Assembly: GCA_041690535.1 (NCBI GenBank)
Contig: JAWLHA010000039.1
Span: forward strand, 1 to 43,172
Source of the DNA: JAWLHA01 sp041690535
GTDB lineage: Bacteria > Pseudomonadota > Gammaproteobacteria > Thiohalomonadales > Thiohalomonadaceae
Direction: 5' to 3'
DNA length: 43,172 nt
Shown here: piece by piece, positions 14,975 to 23,285 of the stretch
How positions within the stretch are numbered: the stretch's first letter is position 1
Layout: every line of letters begins with the position of its first letter
Notes under the pieces: model-generated
What the model was told of the DNA's origin: nothing
The model's input: the letters and a program-made list of their open reading frames with translations, nothing else
Databases searched by the model: none
Made by a program: the position numbers and the translations under genes

Positions 14975-15553
14975 GTGGTAAAGACCTGCATCGGGTGGGT
15001 GTTTGCCCTGGCTCTGTGCGGCACTGGGTACCCGGCCTGCGCGGTGGACGGGATGGCACTGAACCTCGGCACCGCGGACAGCAACAGCGGCAGGGAGTCC
15101 ATCGACGCTGGCCGGTTGGCCCGGTTGAGCTTCATCTGGGACGGTTTGACCGACGAGGTGGATGGCAAGTCGGGGTGGTACATCCGCCGGCTGTGGGAGT
15201 TCGATATCGGCTATTGGGAGTGGGATGATCCAAAACCGCACAGGGAGGGAGATCTGGCCGAGGTGGCGCTCAGGCCCACGTTCCGGCTGCAGCGCGGGCC
15301 CGAGCGGGCGGGACGCCCTTACCTGGAAGGGGCTATCGGTATACACTTTCTCTCGGAAACCGTCGTGTCGGATCGGGAGTTGTCCACCAACTTTCATTTT
15401 GGTTCCCACCTCGGAGTCGGGTTTTACTTCGGCCCGAAAAACCGCTACGACCTCACCCTGCGCCTGCAGCACCTCTCCAATGCCGGCATAGAGAACCCCA
15501 ATCCGGGAATCAACTTCTATATCCTCCGGCTGGGGTACTATTTCGGAAACTGA
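14975..15553 (+). CDS. PagL-like lipid A 3-O-deacylase family outer-membrane protein
   Basis: PagL-family enzymes sit in the outer membrane and remove the 3-linked acyl chain of lipid A. The 192-residue protein has a signal peptide ending near ACA (residues 21-23), barrel-like amphipathic strands and an aromatic C-terminus (YYFGN). The diagnostic block is QHLSNAGIENPNPGIN (165-180), carrying the H-x-S pair H166/S168 of the proposed His-Ser-Glu triad. The position that I expect to carry the acid, twelve residues after the Ser, is N180, so activity is uncertain. The start is GTG 14975 with a modest upstream GGGAG. It converges with glgB; I see no functional link to the glycogen genes. Confidence 0.82.
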   Translation: MVKTCIGWVFALALCGTGYPACAVDGMALNLGTADSNSGRESIDAGRLARLSFIWDGLTDEVDGKSGWYIRRLWEFDIGYWEWDDPKPHREGDLAEVALRPTFRLQRGPERAGRPYLEGAIGIHFLSETVVSDRELSTNFHFGSHLGVGFYFGPKNRYDLTLRLQHLSNAGIENPNPGINFYILRLGYYFGN

Positions 15554-15651
15554 ACCGGCAGCCGGCAGCCGGCATCTGCCCCGGAGTCATCACCGCCCCT
15601 CGCCACCGGTGCCAAAGGTCGGCACAACCGCAGCTGCAGCAGGTGGGAAAT

Positions 15652-15676
15652 GCGCAGCTAGCTGCGCTTGCGCAGC
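15652..15676. repeat. Short overlapping palindromes at the end of glgB
   Basis: GCGCAGCT-AGCTGCGC (15652-15667) is a perfect palindrome that includes the glgB stop codon. An overlapping hairpin, GCTGCGC-TT-GCGCAGC, spans 15661-15676. They lie at the convergent ends of the PagL-like gene and glgB and could help end transcription from either side, although no T-tract follows. Confidence 0.4.
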
Positions 15677-17826
15677 ACCACACCTGCGAGGGGGGGGAGC
15701 ACCAGCGCAATGGAGTGCTCTCGCCCCATCCAGGGCATCGGCTCGCTGGCAAGCACGCCGGTTTGGCCCAAATTGCTGCCCCAGTAGTATTCGGAATCGG
15801 AGTTGAAGATGACTTCATACTCGCCCGGCTCGGGTACGCCGAGGCGGAAGTCCTCGCGGGGCACAGGGGTGAAGTTGAGGGCGACAACCACCAGGTTGTG
15901 CTCGTCGCGCCGGATGTAGCTCAACAGTGACTGGAGCTGATCGTTGCAGTCGATCCACTCGAATCCGTGAGGGTCGAAGTCGAAGCGGTGCAGTGCACTG
16001 TTTTCCCGATACAGGCGGTTCAGGTCGGACACCACTCCCTGCACACCCGAGTGCTGCGGGCGCTCCAGCAGATGCCAATCCAGAGGCTCGGCATGGTTCC
16101 ACTCCCTGCCCTGGGCGAACTCGTTGCCCATGAACAGGAGTTTCTTGCCCGGCATGGTGAACATATAGGTGTAGAGCAGCCGCACATTGGCGAAGCGCTG
16201 CCATTCGTCCCCCGGCATCTTGTCCAGGATGGAGCGCTTGCCGTGGACCACCTCATCGTGGGAAAAGGGCAGGATGAAGTTTTCCGAGAAGGCGTAGAGC
16301 AGGCCGAAGGTGAGAACGTTGTGGTGGTACTTGCGGTGGATCGACTCCTTGCTGAAATAGTTGAGCGTGTCGTTCATCCACCCCATGTTCCACTTCATGG
16401 AGAAGCCGAGCCCCCCCAGGTACACCGGGCGCGAGACCATTGGCCAGGAGGTGGACTCTTCGGCCATGGTCAGGGCACCGGGGTGAAGCTCATGCACCGC
16501 CGCGTTGAGCTCGCGCAGGAAGTCGATGGCCTCGAGGTTTTCCCGCCCGCCGTGGATGTTCGGCGTCCAGTCACCCTCCTGCCGTGAATAGTCCAGATAG
16601 AGCATCGAGGCGACCGCATCCACCCGCAGGCCGTCGATGTGGAACTCCTCCAGCCAATACATGGCGCTCGAGAGGAGGAAGGCCTTCACCTCGTGACGGC
16701 CGTAATTAAAGATCATGGTGCCCCAGTCACGGTGTTCGCCGCGACGCGGGTCGGCATGCTCGTAGAGCGCGGTGCCGTCGAAGGCGGCGAGGGCGTGGCC
16801 GTCCTTGGGGAAGTGGGCGGGCACCCAGTCCAGGATGACCCCGATGCCGTTTCGGTGGCAGCAGTCAATGAGGTAGCGCAAGTCGTCCGGTTCGCCATGC
16901 CGGCTGGTGGGGGCAAAGTAGCCGGTGGTCTGGTAGCCCCACGAGCCATCGAACGGGTGCTCCGTGACGGGCAGCAGTTCGATGTGGGTGAAACCGGTTG
17001 CTTTCATATGGTCGACCAGGGGTCCGGCGATTTCCCGGTAATTCAGAAAGTCGCCATTCGCCTTGCGCCAGGACCCCAGGTGAACCTCGTAGACCGACAT
17101 CGGGGCGTGGAGCCAGTCCAGGTGGCGCCGCTGTTCCATCCAGGCCTGATCGGTCCAGTCGTAGGGGGCGGCTGCCTCCACGAGGGCAGCGGTGGCGGGG
17201 CGCAGCTCGAATTGTCGACCGTAGGGGTCGGCCTTAAGGAGGATGCTTCCGTTCCGGCTGCGGATCTCGAATTTGTAAACTTCGCCGGCGGTGAGTCCGG
17301 GGATGAACAGCTCCCACACGCCGCTGCCCCCCCGGGATCGCATAGGGTGACACCGACCGTCCCAGCCGTTGAAATTGCCGACCACGCTGATCCGTTCGGC
17401 ATTGGGAGCCCAAGTGGCGAAAAGCACCCCTTCGATGCCGTCTATAATCTCCAATCGAGCGCCGAGGAAGCGGTAAGCGTGGTGGTGGCGCCCCTCGCCG
17501 AAGAGGTGCAGGTCGAAGTCGGACAAGGATGGGGGGAAGCAATAGGGGTCATGGGCAATATGGCTGTGCCCACCGTCCAGCTCCCGGATCAACCGGTAGC
17601 GTTCGGGTACAGCGGTGCGCTCGCCGCGCCACTCGAACAGGGCGGTGCCGAACTGTCGCTCCATGACCAGTGTGCCCTCGGTGCCTTCGATGAGCACCTG
17701 CCGCGCTCCAGGCGCGAACGCTCGGATGACGATGCCGTCTTCTTCCGGGTGGCGCCCCAGAATGGCGAAGGGATCGTGGTGTCGGGCGTTGAGGATGCGA
17801 TCGATGGCGTCTGGGATATTTTTCAC
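15658..17826 (-). CDS. glgB: 1,4-alpha-glucan branching enzyme (GH13)
   Basis: GlgB cuts alpha-1,4 chains and reattaches them through alpha-1,6 links, making the branches of glycogen. The 722-residue protein matches the E. coli length. It has an N-terminal beta-sandwich, a CBM48 module around residues 125-215 (ATWAPNAERISVVGNFNGWD), then the GH13 barrel with the segment ILDWVPAHFPKDGH. Catalytic residues are D403 in GLRVDAVASMLY and E456 in MAEESTSWP. The start is GTG 17826; its ribosome-binding site is weak. It is transcribed away from glgC, with a 145-bp shared upstream region. Confidence 0.97.
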   Translation of the reverse strand: MKNIPDAIDRILNARHHDPFAILGRHPEEDGIVIRAFAPGARQVLIEGTEGTLVMERQFGTALFEWRGERTAVPERYRLIRELDGGHSHIAHDPYCFPPSLSDFDLHLFGEGRHHHAYRFLGARLEIIDGIEGVLFATWAPNAERISVVGNFNGWDGRCHPMRSRGGSGVWELFIPGLTAGEVYKFEIRSRNGSILLKADPYGRQFELRPATAALVEAAAPYDWTDQAWMEQRRHLDWLHAPMSVYEVHLGSWRKANGDFLNYREIAGPLVDHMKATGFTHIELLPVTEHPFDGSWGYQTTGYFAPTSRHGEPDDLRYLIDCCHRNGIGVILDWVPAHFPKDGHALAAFDGTALYEHADPRRGEHRDWGTMIFNYGRHEVKAFLLSSAMYWLEEFHIDGLRVDAVASMLYLDYSRQEGDWTPNIHGGRENLEAIDFLRELNAAVHELHPGALTMAEESTSWPMVSRPVYLGGLGFSMKWNMGWMNDTLNYFSKESIHRKYHHNVLTFGLLYAFSENFILPFSHDEVVHGKRSILDKMPGDEWQRFANVRLLYTYMFTMPGKKLLFMGNEFAQGREWNHAEPLDWHLLERPQHSGVQGVVSDLNRLYRENSALHRFDFDPHGFEWIDCNDQLQSLLSYIRRDEHNLVVVALNFTPVPREDFRLGVPEPGEYEVIFNSDSEYYWGSNLGQTGVLASEPMPWMGREHSIALVLPPLAGVVLRKRS

Positions 17827-17971
17827 GGCGTTTTAGTCTTCCATTGGTTCAATGCCATATACTACAGTTAGCCCCGACAAATGGTAGTTGAAAATAACCG
17901 CAAAGCTAACCGAAATTACTGGACAGCTTCCGTCGGGCGGAGTTTTGTCCTTTGTTGCTCAAGGGGGAGTC
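17827..17971. promoter_or_regulatory. Divergent glgB/glgC upstream region
   Basis: The 145-bp gap must carry promoters for glgB (leftward) and the glgC operon (rightward). It includes A+T-rich stretches around 17855-17870 (ATATACTACAG) and 17885-17925. The plus-strand end holds AGGGGGAG, the glgC ribosome-binding site. No operator or riboswitch is recognisable. Confidence 0.45.
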
Positions 17972-19243
17972 ATGTCCGTAAAGAAAACGCCGCGCTTCGT
18001 CAGTCGACTCACGCGGGACACACTGGCACTGGTCCTGGCCGGAGGCAGCGGAACACGCCTCAAGGGGCTCACCCGCTGGCGCTCGAAACCCGCCGTTCCC
18101 TTCGGCGGCAAGTTCCGCATCGTTGATTTTCCCCTCTCGAACTGCCTGAACTCAGGGATTCGCCGGATAGGTATCCTCACCCAGTACAAAGCCCATTCGC
18201 TCATCCGCCACGTGCAGCAGGGTTGGAGCTTCCTTCGGGCGGAGCTTGGCGAGTTCATCGAGGTGCTGCCCGCCCAGCAGCGGATCGATGCCTGCTGGTA
18301 CGCCGGCACGGCGGACGCGATCTACCAGAATCTGGACATCATACGCCTGCACAGCCCGGAATACGTGCTGATCCTGGCTGGGGACCACATCTACCAGATG
18401 GACTACGGCGCCATGCTGGCTTACCACGTGGAGAACGGGGCGGACATGACCATCGGCTGCTTCGAGGTGGATCTCGAAACGGCCAAGTCGTTCGGCGTCA
18501 TGGCCGTGGACGAACAGTGGCAGGTGACGCGGTTCGACGAGAAGCCCGAGCACCCCAGGTCCATCCCGGGCAATCCGGAGGTGGCGCTGGCGTCCATGGG
18601 CATCTACGTGTTCAATACGGATTTCCTCTATGACCAGTTGATCCGCGATGCCGACGAGGACGCCTCTTCCCGGGACTTCGGCAAGGACATCATCCCCTAC
18701 GCCATTGAGCACGACTACAAGATCACGGCCTATCCTTTCCGCGATCCCGAAACCGGTGAGCAGGCCTACTGGCGTGACGTGGGCACGGTGGATGCCTATT
18801 GGGCGGCCAATATGGAGCTCATCGGGATTACGCCCGAACTGAATCTCTATAATACCGATTGGCCCATCTGGACCTATCAGGAGCAGCTTCCCCCGGCCAA
18901 GTTTGTCTTCGATGACGACGATCGGCGGGGTATGGCGGTGGACTCCATGGTTTCGGGGGGATGCATCATCTCCGGGGCTGAGCTCAAGCATTCGCTCCTG
19001 TTCTCCAATGTTAACATCAATTCCTACTCAAAACTGATGGATACCGTGGTGTTGCCCAATGTGACCATTGGCCGGCACTGCCGGATTACCCGGGCAGTCA
19101 TCGACAAGGGGTGCATCATTCCTGACGGCATGGTCATCGGCGAGAACCCGGAGGAGGATGCCGAGCGCTTCCACGTGACCGAGGGGGGCGTGGTTTTGGT
19201 CTGCCCCGAGATGCTGGGTCAAGAGCTTCACCATGTCCGCTGA
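17972..19243 (+). CDS. glgC: Glucose-1-phosphate adenylyltransferase (ADP-glucose pyrophosphorylase)
   Basis: GlgC makes ADP-glucose from glucose 1-phosphate and ATP, the control point of bacterial glycogen synthesis. The 423-residue protein has the nucleotidyltransferase loop LAGGSGTRLKGLT (22-34), SKPAVPFGGKFRIVDFPLSN (38-57), ILAGDHIYQMDY and a left-handed beta-helix C-terminal domain (VNINSYSKLMDTVVLPNVTI). ATG 17972 is chosen because of AGGGGGAG five bases upstream; the frame is open to 17888 but that extension lacks family resemblance. Its stop overlaps the start of the GH57 gene by 11 bp. Allosteric control by a glycolytic intermediate is usual in this family, but the effector cannot be read from sequence. 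Confidence 0.96.
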   Translation: MSVKKTPRFVSRLTRDTLALVLAGGSGTRLKGLTRWRSKPAVPFGGKFRIVDFPLSNCLNSGIRRIGILTQYKAHSLIRHVQQGWSFLRAELGEFIEVLPAQQRIDACWYAGTADAIYQNLDIIRLHSPEYVLILAGDHIYQMDYGAMLAYHVENGADMTIGCFEVDLETAKSFGVMAVDEQWQVTRFDEKPEHPRSIPGNPEVALASMGIYVFNTDFLYDQLIRDADEDASSRDFGKDIIPYAIEHDYKITAYPFRDPETGEQAYWRDVGTVDAYWAANMELIGITPELNLYNTDWPIWTYQEQLPPAKFVFDDDDRRGMAVDSMVSGGCIISGAELKHSLLFSNVNINSYSKLMDTVVLPNVTIGRHCRITRAVIDKGCIIPDGMVIGENPEEDAERFHVTEGGVVLVCPEMLGQELHHVR

Positions 19244-20933
19244 GTCCAGATTGAAGGTGGTGCTGTGCTGGCATATGCATCAGCCCAACTATCTGGATCG
19301 CGAGAGCGGCCAGTACATCCTGCCCTGGACCTATCTCCACACCACCAAGGACTACGTGGACATGGCCGCCATCATCGAGGCGGTCCCGGGGGCCAAGGCG
19401 GTGGTGAATTTTGCCCCGACGCTGCTTGAGCAGATCGAAGACTATTCCCGGCAGATCACCGGCTACCTCGAAAACGGATCGCCCCTGCGCGACCCGTTGC
19501 TCGCCGCCCTGGTGACCCCCGCGCCGCCCACTGATTCGGAGAATCGGCTGCGGCTCATCAAGGCCTGCCTGCGCGCCAATGAAAAGCGGCTGATCAACCG
19601 CTTTCCCCACTTCAAGATGCTCGCCGAGCTTGCCAAGTGCATCGACGAGCAACCGCTCGCCATGCACTACATCGCCGGGCAGTATGTGGCCGACCTGGTG
19701 GTGTGGTATCACCTGGCGTGGCTTGGCGAAACCGTGCGGCGCTCGGACAAGCGGGTCAAGGCGTTGATGGAGAAGAAGTCCGGCTTCACTCAGCATGATC
19801 GCCGGGAGCTGCTGACGGTCATCGGTGAGATCATCAGCGGCACAGTCGGACGCTACCGGGCGCTGGCCGAGGCGGGGCGCGTCGAGCTCTCGGTGACCCC
19901 TTACGCCCACCCCATCCTCCCGCTGCTGCTCGATCTCAACTCCGCCCGGGAGGCGATGCCCGACGTGCGCCTTCCGTCGCTTGCCAGTTATCCCGGGGGC
20001 GAGGCGCGGGTGCGTTGGCATATTCGGGAAGGCGTCCGAGTCTTTCAGCAGCACTTCGGCATGGCCCCTCGGGGCTGCTGGCCTTCCGAAGGGGGCGTCA
20101 GCCGGGCCACGTTGCAGCTGCTTTCGGAGGCGGGGTTCGAGTGGGTGGCCACGGGCGAAGGGGTGCTGCGAAGCAGCCTGCAGCGCTCCAATCTTGGGCA
20201 CCTCGGTTGTATACATCGCCCCTACCAGATCAGCGACGCGAACATCGCCTGCTTTTTCCGCGATGACGGGTTGTCCGACCTCATCGGGTTCACCTATGCC
20301 GACTGGCACGGCGATGATGCCGTGAACAATCTGGTTCACCACCTGGAGAACATCGCTGCGGCCTGCCACGGTGAGCCCAATCGTGTGGTTTCCATCATCA
20401 TGGATGGGGAAAATGCCTGGGAGTACTACCCGGAAAACGGTTATCATTTTCTCTCCGCGCTCTACCAGCGCTTGGCGGAACATCCCGCCATCGAGCTGAC
20501 CACCTTTTCGGAGTGCCTGGATGCCGGGGTTGAACCCACCGCGCTGCCCGAGCTTGTCGCGGGGAGCTGGGTGTACGGAACCTTTTCCACCTGGATTGGC
20601 GAGCCTGACAAGAATCGGGCCTGGGACCTGCTGGGCGAGGCCAAACGGGCCTTCGACAAGACGGTGCAGGCACGGAAGATCACCGGAAAGCGCCTGCTGG
20701 AGGCTGAACGCCAATTGGGGATTTGTGAGGGGTCCGACTGGTTTTGGTGGTTCGGCGATTATAATCCCGCGGAATCGGTCAGGGATTTTGATCGCCTGTT
20801 CCGGCTCCAGTTGGCAGAACTCTACCGTCTTATCCACGAGGAACCCCCCAACCAGCTCGCTCAGGTCATTTCCCATGGTGGAGGCCGGCCCGAGGCCGGG
20901 GGCGTGATGCGTCGGGGCAAGGAGGAGCATTGA
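19233..20933 (+). CDS. Glycoside hydrolase family 57 protein (alpha-glucan-active)
   Basis: GH57 enzymes act on alpha-glucans as amylases, glucanotransferases, branching enzymes or pullulanases. The 566-residue protein opens with the family motif CWHMHQP (12-18). It has WPSEGGVS with probable nucleophile E286 and IMDGENAWEYYP with probable acid D391. The DWFWWFGDYN segment near the C-terminus recalls amylopullulanase-type members. No signal peptide is seen, so it should act on cytoplasmic glycogen or maltodextrin. It overlaps glgC by 11 bp and malQ by 4 bp, implying translational coupling and a role in glycogen turnover or structure. The precise activity cannot be read from sequence. Confidence 0.9.
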   Translation: MSAESRLKVVLCWHMHQPNYLDRESGQYILPWTYLHTTKDYVDMAAIIEAVPGAKAVVNFAPTLLEQIEDYSRQITGYLENGSPLRDPLLAALVTPAPPTDSENRLRLIKACLRANEKRLINRFPHFKMLAELAKCIDEQPLAMHYIAGQYVADLVVWYHLAWLGETVRRSDKRVKALMEKKSGFTQHDRRELLTVIGEIISGTVGRYRALAEAGRVELSVTPYAHPILPLLLDLNSAREAMPDVRLPSLASYPGGEARVRWHIREGVRVFQQHFGMAPRGCWPSEGGVSRATLQLLSEAGFEWVATGEGVLRSSLQRSNLGHLGCIHRPYQISDANIACFFRDDGLSDLIGFTYADWHGDDAVNNLVHHLENIAAACHGEPNRVVSIIMDGENAWEYYPENGYHFLSALYQRLAEHPAIELTTFSECLDAGVEPTALPELVAGSWVYGTFSTWIGEPDKNRAWDLLGEAKRAFDKTVQARKITGKRLLEAERQLGICEGSDWFWWFGDYNPAESVRDFDRLFRLQLAELYRLIHEEPPNQLAQVISHGGGRPEAGGVMRRGKEEH

Positions 20934-22414
20934 AAGAACAACATGAGCCGGAGGCCCACAGCCCCCTCAAAGAGCGTTCGGCGGGCGTGCTTCTCCACCC
21001 CACCTCGCTGCCGGGGCCTTGGGAAACCGGCGATCTGGGGGCGGAGGCCTACCGGTTCGTGGATTTCCTTGCCGCCTCGGGGCAACGGGTCTGGCAGATC
21101 CTGCCCCTCGGCCCGACCCATGGCGATCGCTCGCCATACCAAAGCCTCTCTGTCCATGCCGGCAACCCCGACCTCATCAGCATCGAAAACCTGGTGGAGC
21201 TTGGGTGGCTGGAGGCCGGCCAAGTGGTCCGGGGGCCGAAAGGGCCCCTCATCGCCGCGGCGTATGAGGCCTTCCTTGCCCGTGCGGACGGGCCGGCCAG
21301 GGCCGAGTTCGACCACTTCGTGGAGAGCAATCACGCCTGGTTGGAGGATTACGCTCTTTTTCAGGTGCTGAAGGCCACGCACCAGGATCGGGGCTGGACC
21401 GATTGGCCCCCCGAGCTACGTGACCGCAAGCCCGAGGCGCTGGAGGCGGTTCGGCTGCGCGAGGCCCAACGGCTGGGTCAGATGCGTTTCGAGCAGTTTG
21501 TCTTCGCTCGCCAGTGGAAGGCCTTGCGTGCCTACGCCAATGCCAAACGCATCGGTATCTTCGGCGACATGCCCATTTTTGTCGCCCACGACAGTGCCGA
21601 CGTATGGGCCCAGAGAGAGTGTTTTCTGCTGGACAGTAGTGGGCACCCCATCGTCGTGGCCGGGGTCCCGCCGGACTACTTCTCCGCCACTGGCCAGCGG
21701 TGGGGCAACCCCCATTACGACTGGGACTACATGGAGTCCAACAGCTTCTCTTGGTGGCAGGCCCGGGTGGAGAGTGCGCTGAAGCTCTATGATTTGGTGC
21801 GCATCGATCACTTTCGCGGTTTTCAGGCCTACTGGGAGGTCCCCGCCTACGAGGAGACTGCCATTAGCGGGCGGTGGGTGGAGGCCCCCGGGGACGAGCT
21901 GTTCCGTCATCTCCATGAGCACATCGATCCTCTCCCCATCGTGGCCGAGGACCTCGGGATCATCACCCCTGAGGTGGAGGCGCTCCGTTGCAAGTGGGCG
22001 CTGCCCGGAATGAAGGTGCTGCAGTTTGCCTTCGACGGAGGGGCCGGCAATCCCTATCTTCCCCATAACCATGAACTCAATTACGTGGTCTACACCGGCA
22101 CCCACGACAACGACACCACGCTAGGTTGGTTCAACACTCTGCCCGAGGCGACGGCAGAGACGATGATGTCCTATCTTGGACACCCCTCCGAACCCATGCC
22201 GTGGCCGCTCATGCGGGCCGCCTATGCCTCCGTGGCCAAGTTGGCCATTGTGCCCATGCAGGATGCACTGGCACTCGGGACCGAACATCGCATGAATATT
22301 CCCGGCACCGTGGAGGGCAACTGGCGCTGGCGCTTTACCTGGGAGGCGGTACCCGAAGGGCTCACTGCCAAGCTCAGGGATATGATGGCGCTCTACGGGC
22401 GCATTCCGAACTGA
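20930..22414 (+). CDS. malQ: 4-alpha-glucanotransferase (amylomaltase, GH77)
   Basis: MalQ moves maltosyl or longer segments between alpha-1,4-glucans. It thereby processes the short chains left by phosphorylase and debranching. The 494-residue protein begins near AGVLLHPTSLPGPWE, has LPLGPTHGDRSPYQ, the nucleophile region VRIDHFRGFQAYWEVPA, the acid region VAEDLGIITPEV and YTGTHDNDTTLGWF. It is of the compact bacterial/plant D-enzyme size. The start is uncertain: TTG 20930 overlaps the GH57 stop and follows GGAGGAG with a very short spacer. It is the last gene of glgC-GH57-malQ. Confidence 0.93.
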   Translation: MKEQHEPEAHSPLKERSAGVLLHPTSLPGPWETGDLGAEAYRFVDFLAASGQRVWQILPLGPTHGDRSPYQSLSVHAGNPDLISIENLVELGWLEAGQVVRGPKGPLIAAAYEAFLARADGPARAEFDHFVESNHAWLEDYALFQVLKATHQDRGWTDWPPELRDRKPEALEAVRLREAQRLGQMRFEQFVFARQWKALRAYANAKRIGIFGDMPIFVAHDSADVWAQRECFLLDSSGHPIVVAGVPPDYFSATGQRWGNPHYDWDYMESNSFSWWQARVESALKLYDLVRIDHFRGFQAYWEVPAYEETAISGRWVEAPGDELFRHLHEHIDPLPIVAEDLGIITPEVEALRCKWALPGMKVLQFAFDGGAGNPYLPHNHELNYVVYTGTHDNDTTLGWFNTLPEATAETMMSYLGHPSEPMPWPLMRAAYASVAKLAIVPMQDALALGTEHRMNIPGTVEGNWRWRFTWEAVPEGLTAKLRDMMALYGRIPN

Positions 22415-22416
22415 AC

Positions 22417-22521
22417 CGGCGTGTCGCAGCCAACGCGGTGAATACATTCGGGTGCGGCTCCGACGACCGCAATTACTTGATCGACTGCGGATTTCCACTC
22501 TCTTGGAAATGCGACACACCG
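22417..22521. repeat. Inverted-end segment CGGYGTGTCGCA
   Basis: CGGCGTGTCGCA (22417-22428) is repeated inverted as TGCGACACACCG (22510-22521), eleven of twelve positions matching, enclosing about 80 bp. It starts directly after malQ. No target duplication is evident and there is only one copy in the window, so it may be a degenerate mobile repeat or chance. Confidence 0.35.
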
Positions 22522-22591
22522 CAGCAGGGTGGCTAAGGGCAGCCTAGACACTGGTCAAGGTCGGAGCGGCTGCTCGCACGATACAAACTCA

Positions 22592-22665
22592 GTAGGGTGG
22601 ATAAGCGCAGCGCATCCACCGCATGGCGTCGAATTGGTGGATGCGCTGCGCTTATCCACCCTACC
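22592..22665. repeat. Large palindrome with GGTGGATAAGCGCAGCG arms
   Basis: GTAGGGTGGATAAGCG and the following CAGCGCATCCACC form one arm, and the exact complement ends at 22665, with a loop of about 14 bases (GCATGGCGTCGAATT). The same palindrome forms the core of both MITE-A copies but here has no MITE-A ends. It would form a very stable hairpin downstream of malQ and could end transcription. Confidence 0.85.
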
Positions 22666-22769
22666 GCTGGCCGCGGGCGCAGCCAAGACCGCGGTGGAAA
22701 AGAGCCGCCGCCGATTTCTTATCTCCCGCTTACCTACTCTTCCGTTGGCAATACGATCTGGGGTTATGG

Positions 22770-22935
22770 CAGGGTAAACGCATACTCACGTCGCGGCCGT
22801 GCTATGAGCGATGTAAGTCCTTGAAAGCAGGTACACTGTGAATACATCCCTGTACGCTCGACGGCCGCGTCCATGCGGCCGACGACCTGCTTTCAAGGAC
22901 TTACATCGCTTTTGGGTAAGTATGCGTTTACCCTG
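22770..22935 (+). mobile_element. MITE-B short copy (166 bp) with 10-bp target duplication
   Basis: Ends are CAGGGTAAACGCATACTCAC and the inverted AAGTATGCGTTTACCCTG. Inner arms GATGTAAGTCCTTGAAAGC and GCTTTCAAGGACTTACATC pair with each other. The target duplication GGGGTTATGG is present at 22760-22769 and 22936-22945. This is the short form that lacks the ~100-bp centre of longer copies. It has no coding capacity. Confidence 0.92.
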
Positions 22936-22945
22936 GGGGTTATGG

Positions 22946-23215
22946 CAGGGTAAACGCATACTTACGTCAAGGTCGTGCTGTGAGTGATGTAAGTCCTTGA
23001 AAGCAGGTGCGGTAAATACGACCGACATGGATGTCGGGAGTGAAGATTATGCAGGGAGCAATCATCTTCCATCCGTGTACGCTCGACGGCCGCGGCCGCT
23101 TCGGCCATCCTGCCCTCCCGCGGCATAAGGGCGTCCTTGCACCCACCCATCCATGCGGCCGTCGACCTGCTTTCAAGGACTCACATCGCTCTTGGGTAAG
23201 TAGGCGTTTACCCTG
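22946..23215 (+). mobile_element. MITE-B long copy (270 bp) sharing the same target site
   Basis: This is a full-length form with the same ends and inner arms as its left neighbour, plus the central segment with GACCGACATGGATGTCGG and GGAGCAATCATCTTCC. Flanks are GGGGTTATGG at 22936-22945 and again at 23216-23225. The three identical 10-mers show two successive insertions at one site. It lies 70 bp before the HPP-family gene. Confidence 0.92.
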
Positions 23216-23285
23216 GGGGTTATGGCCCACGGTTTTGCTATGATATATTCTTGATATAACTTTGGCGGGAACGTCGGTATCGGGA

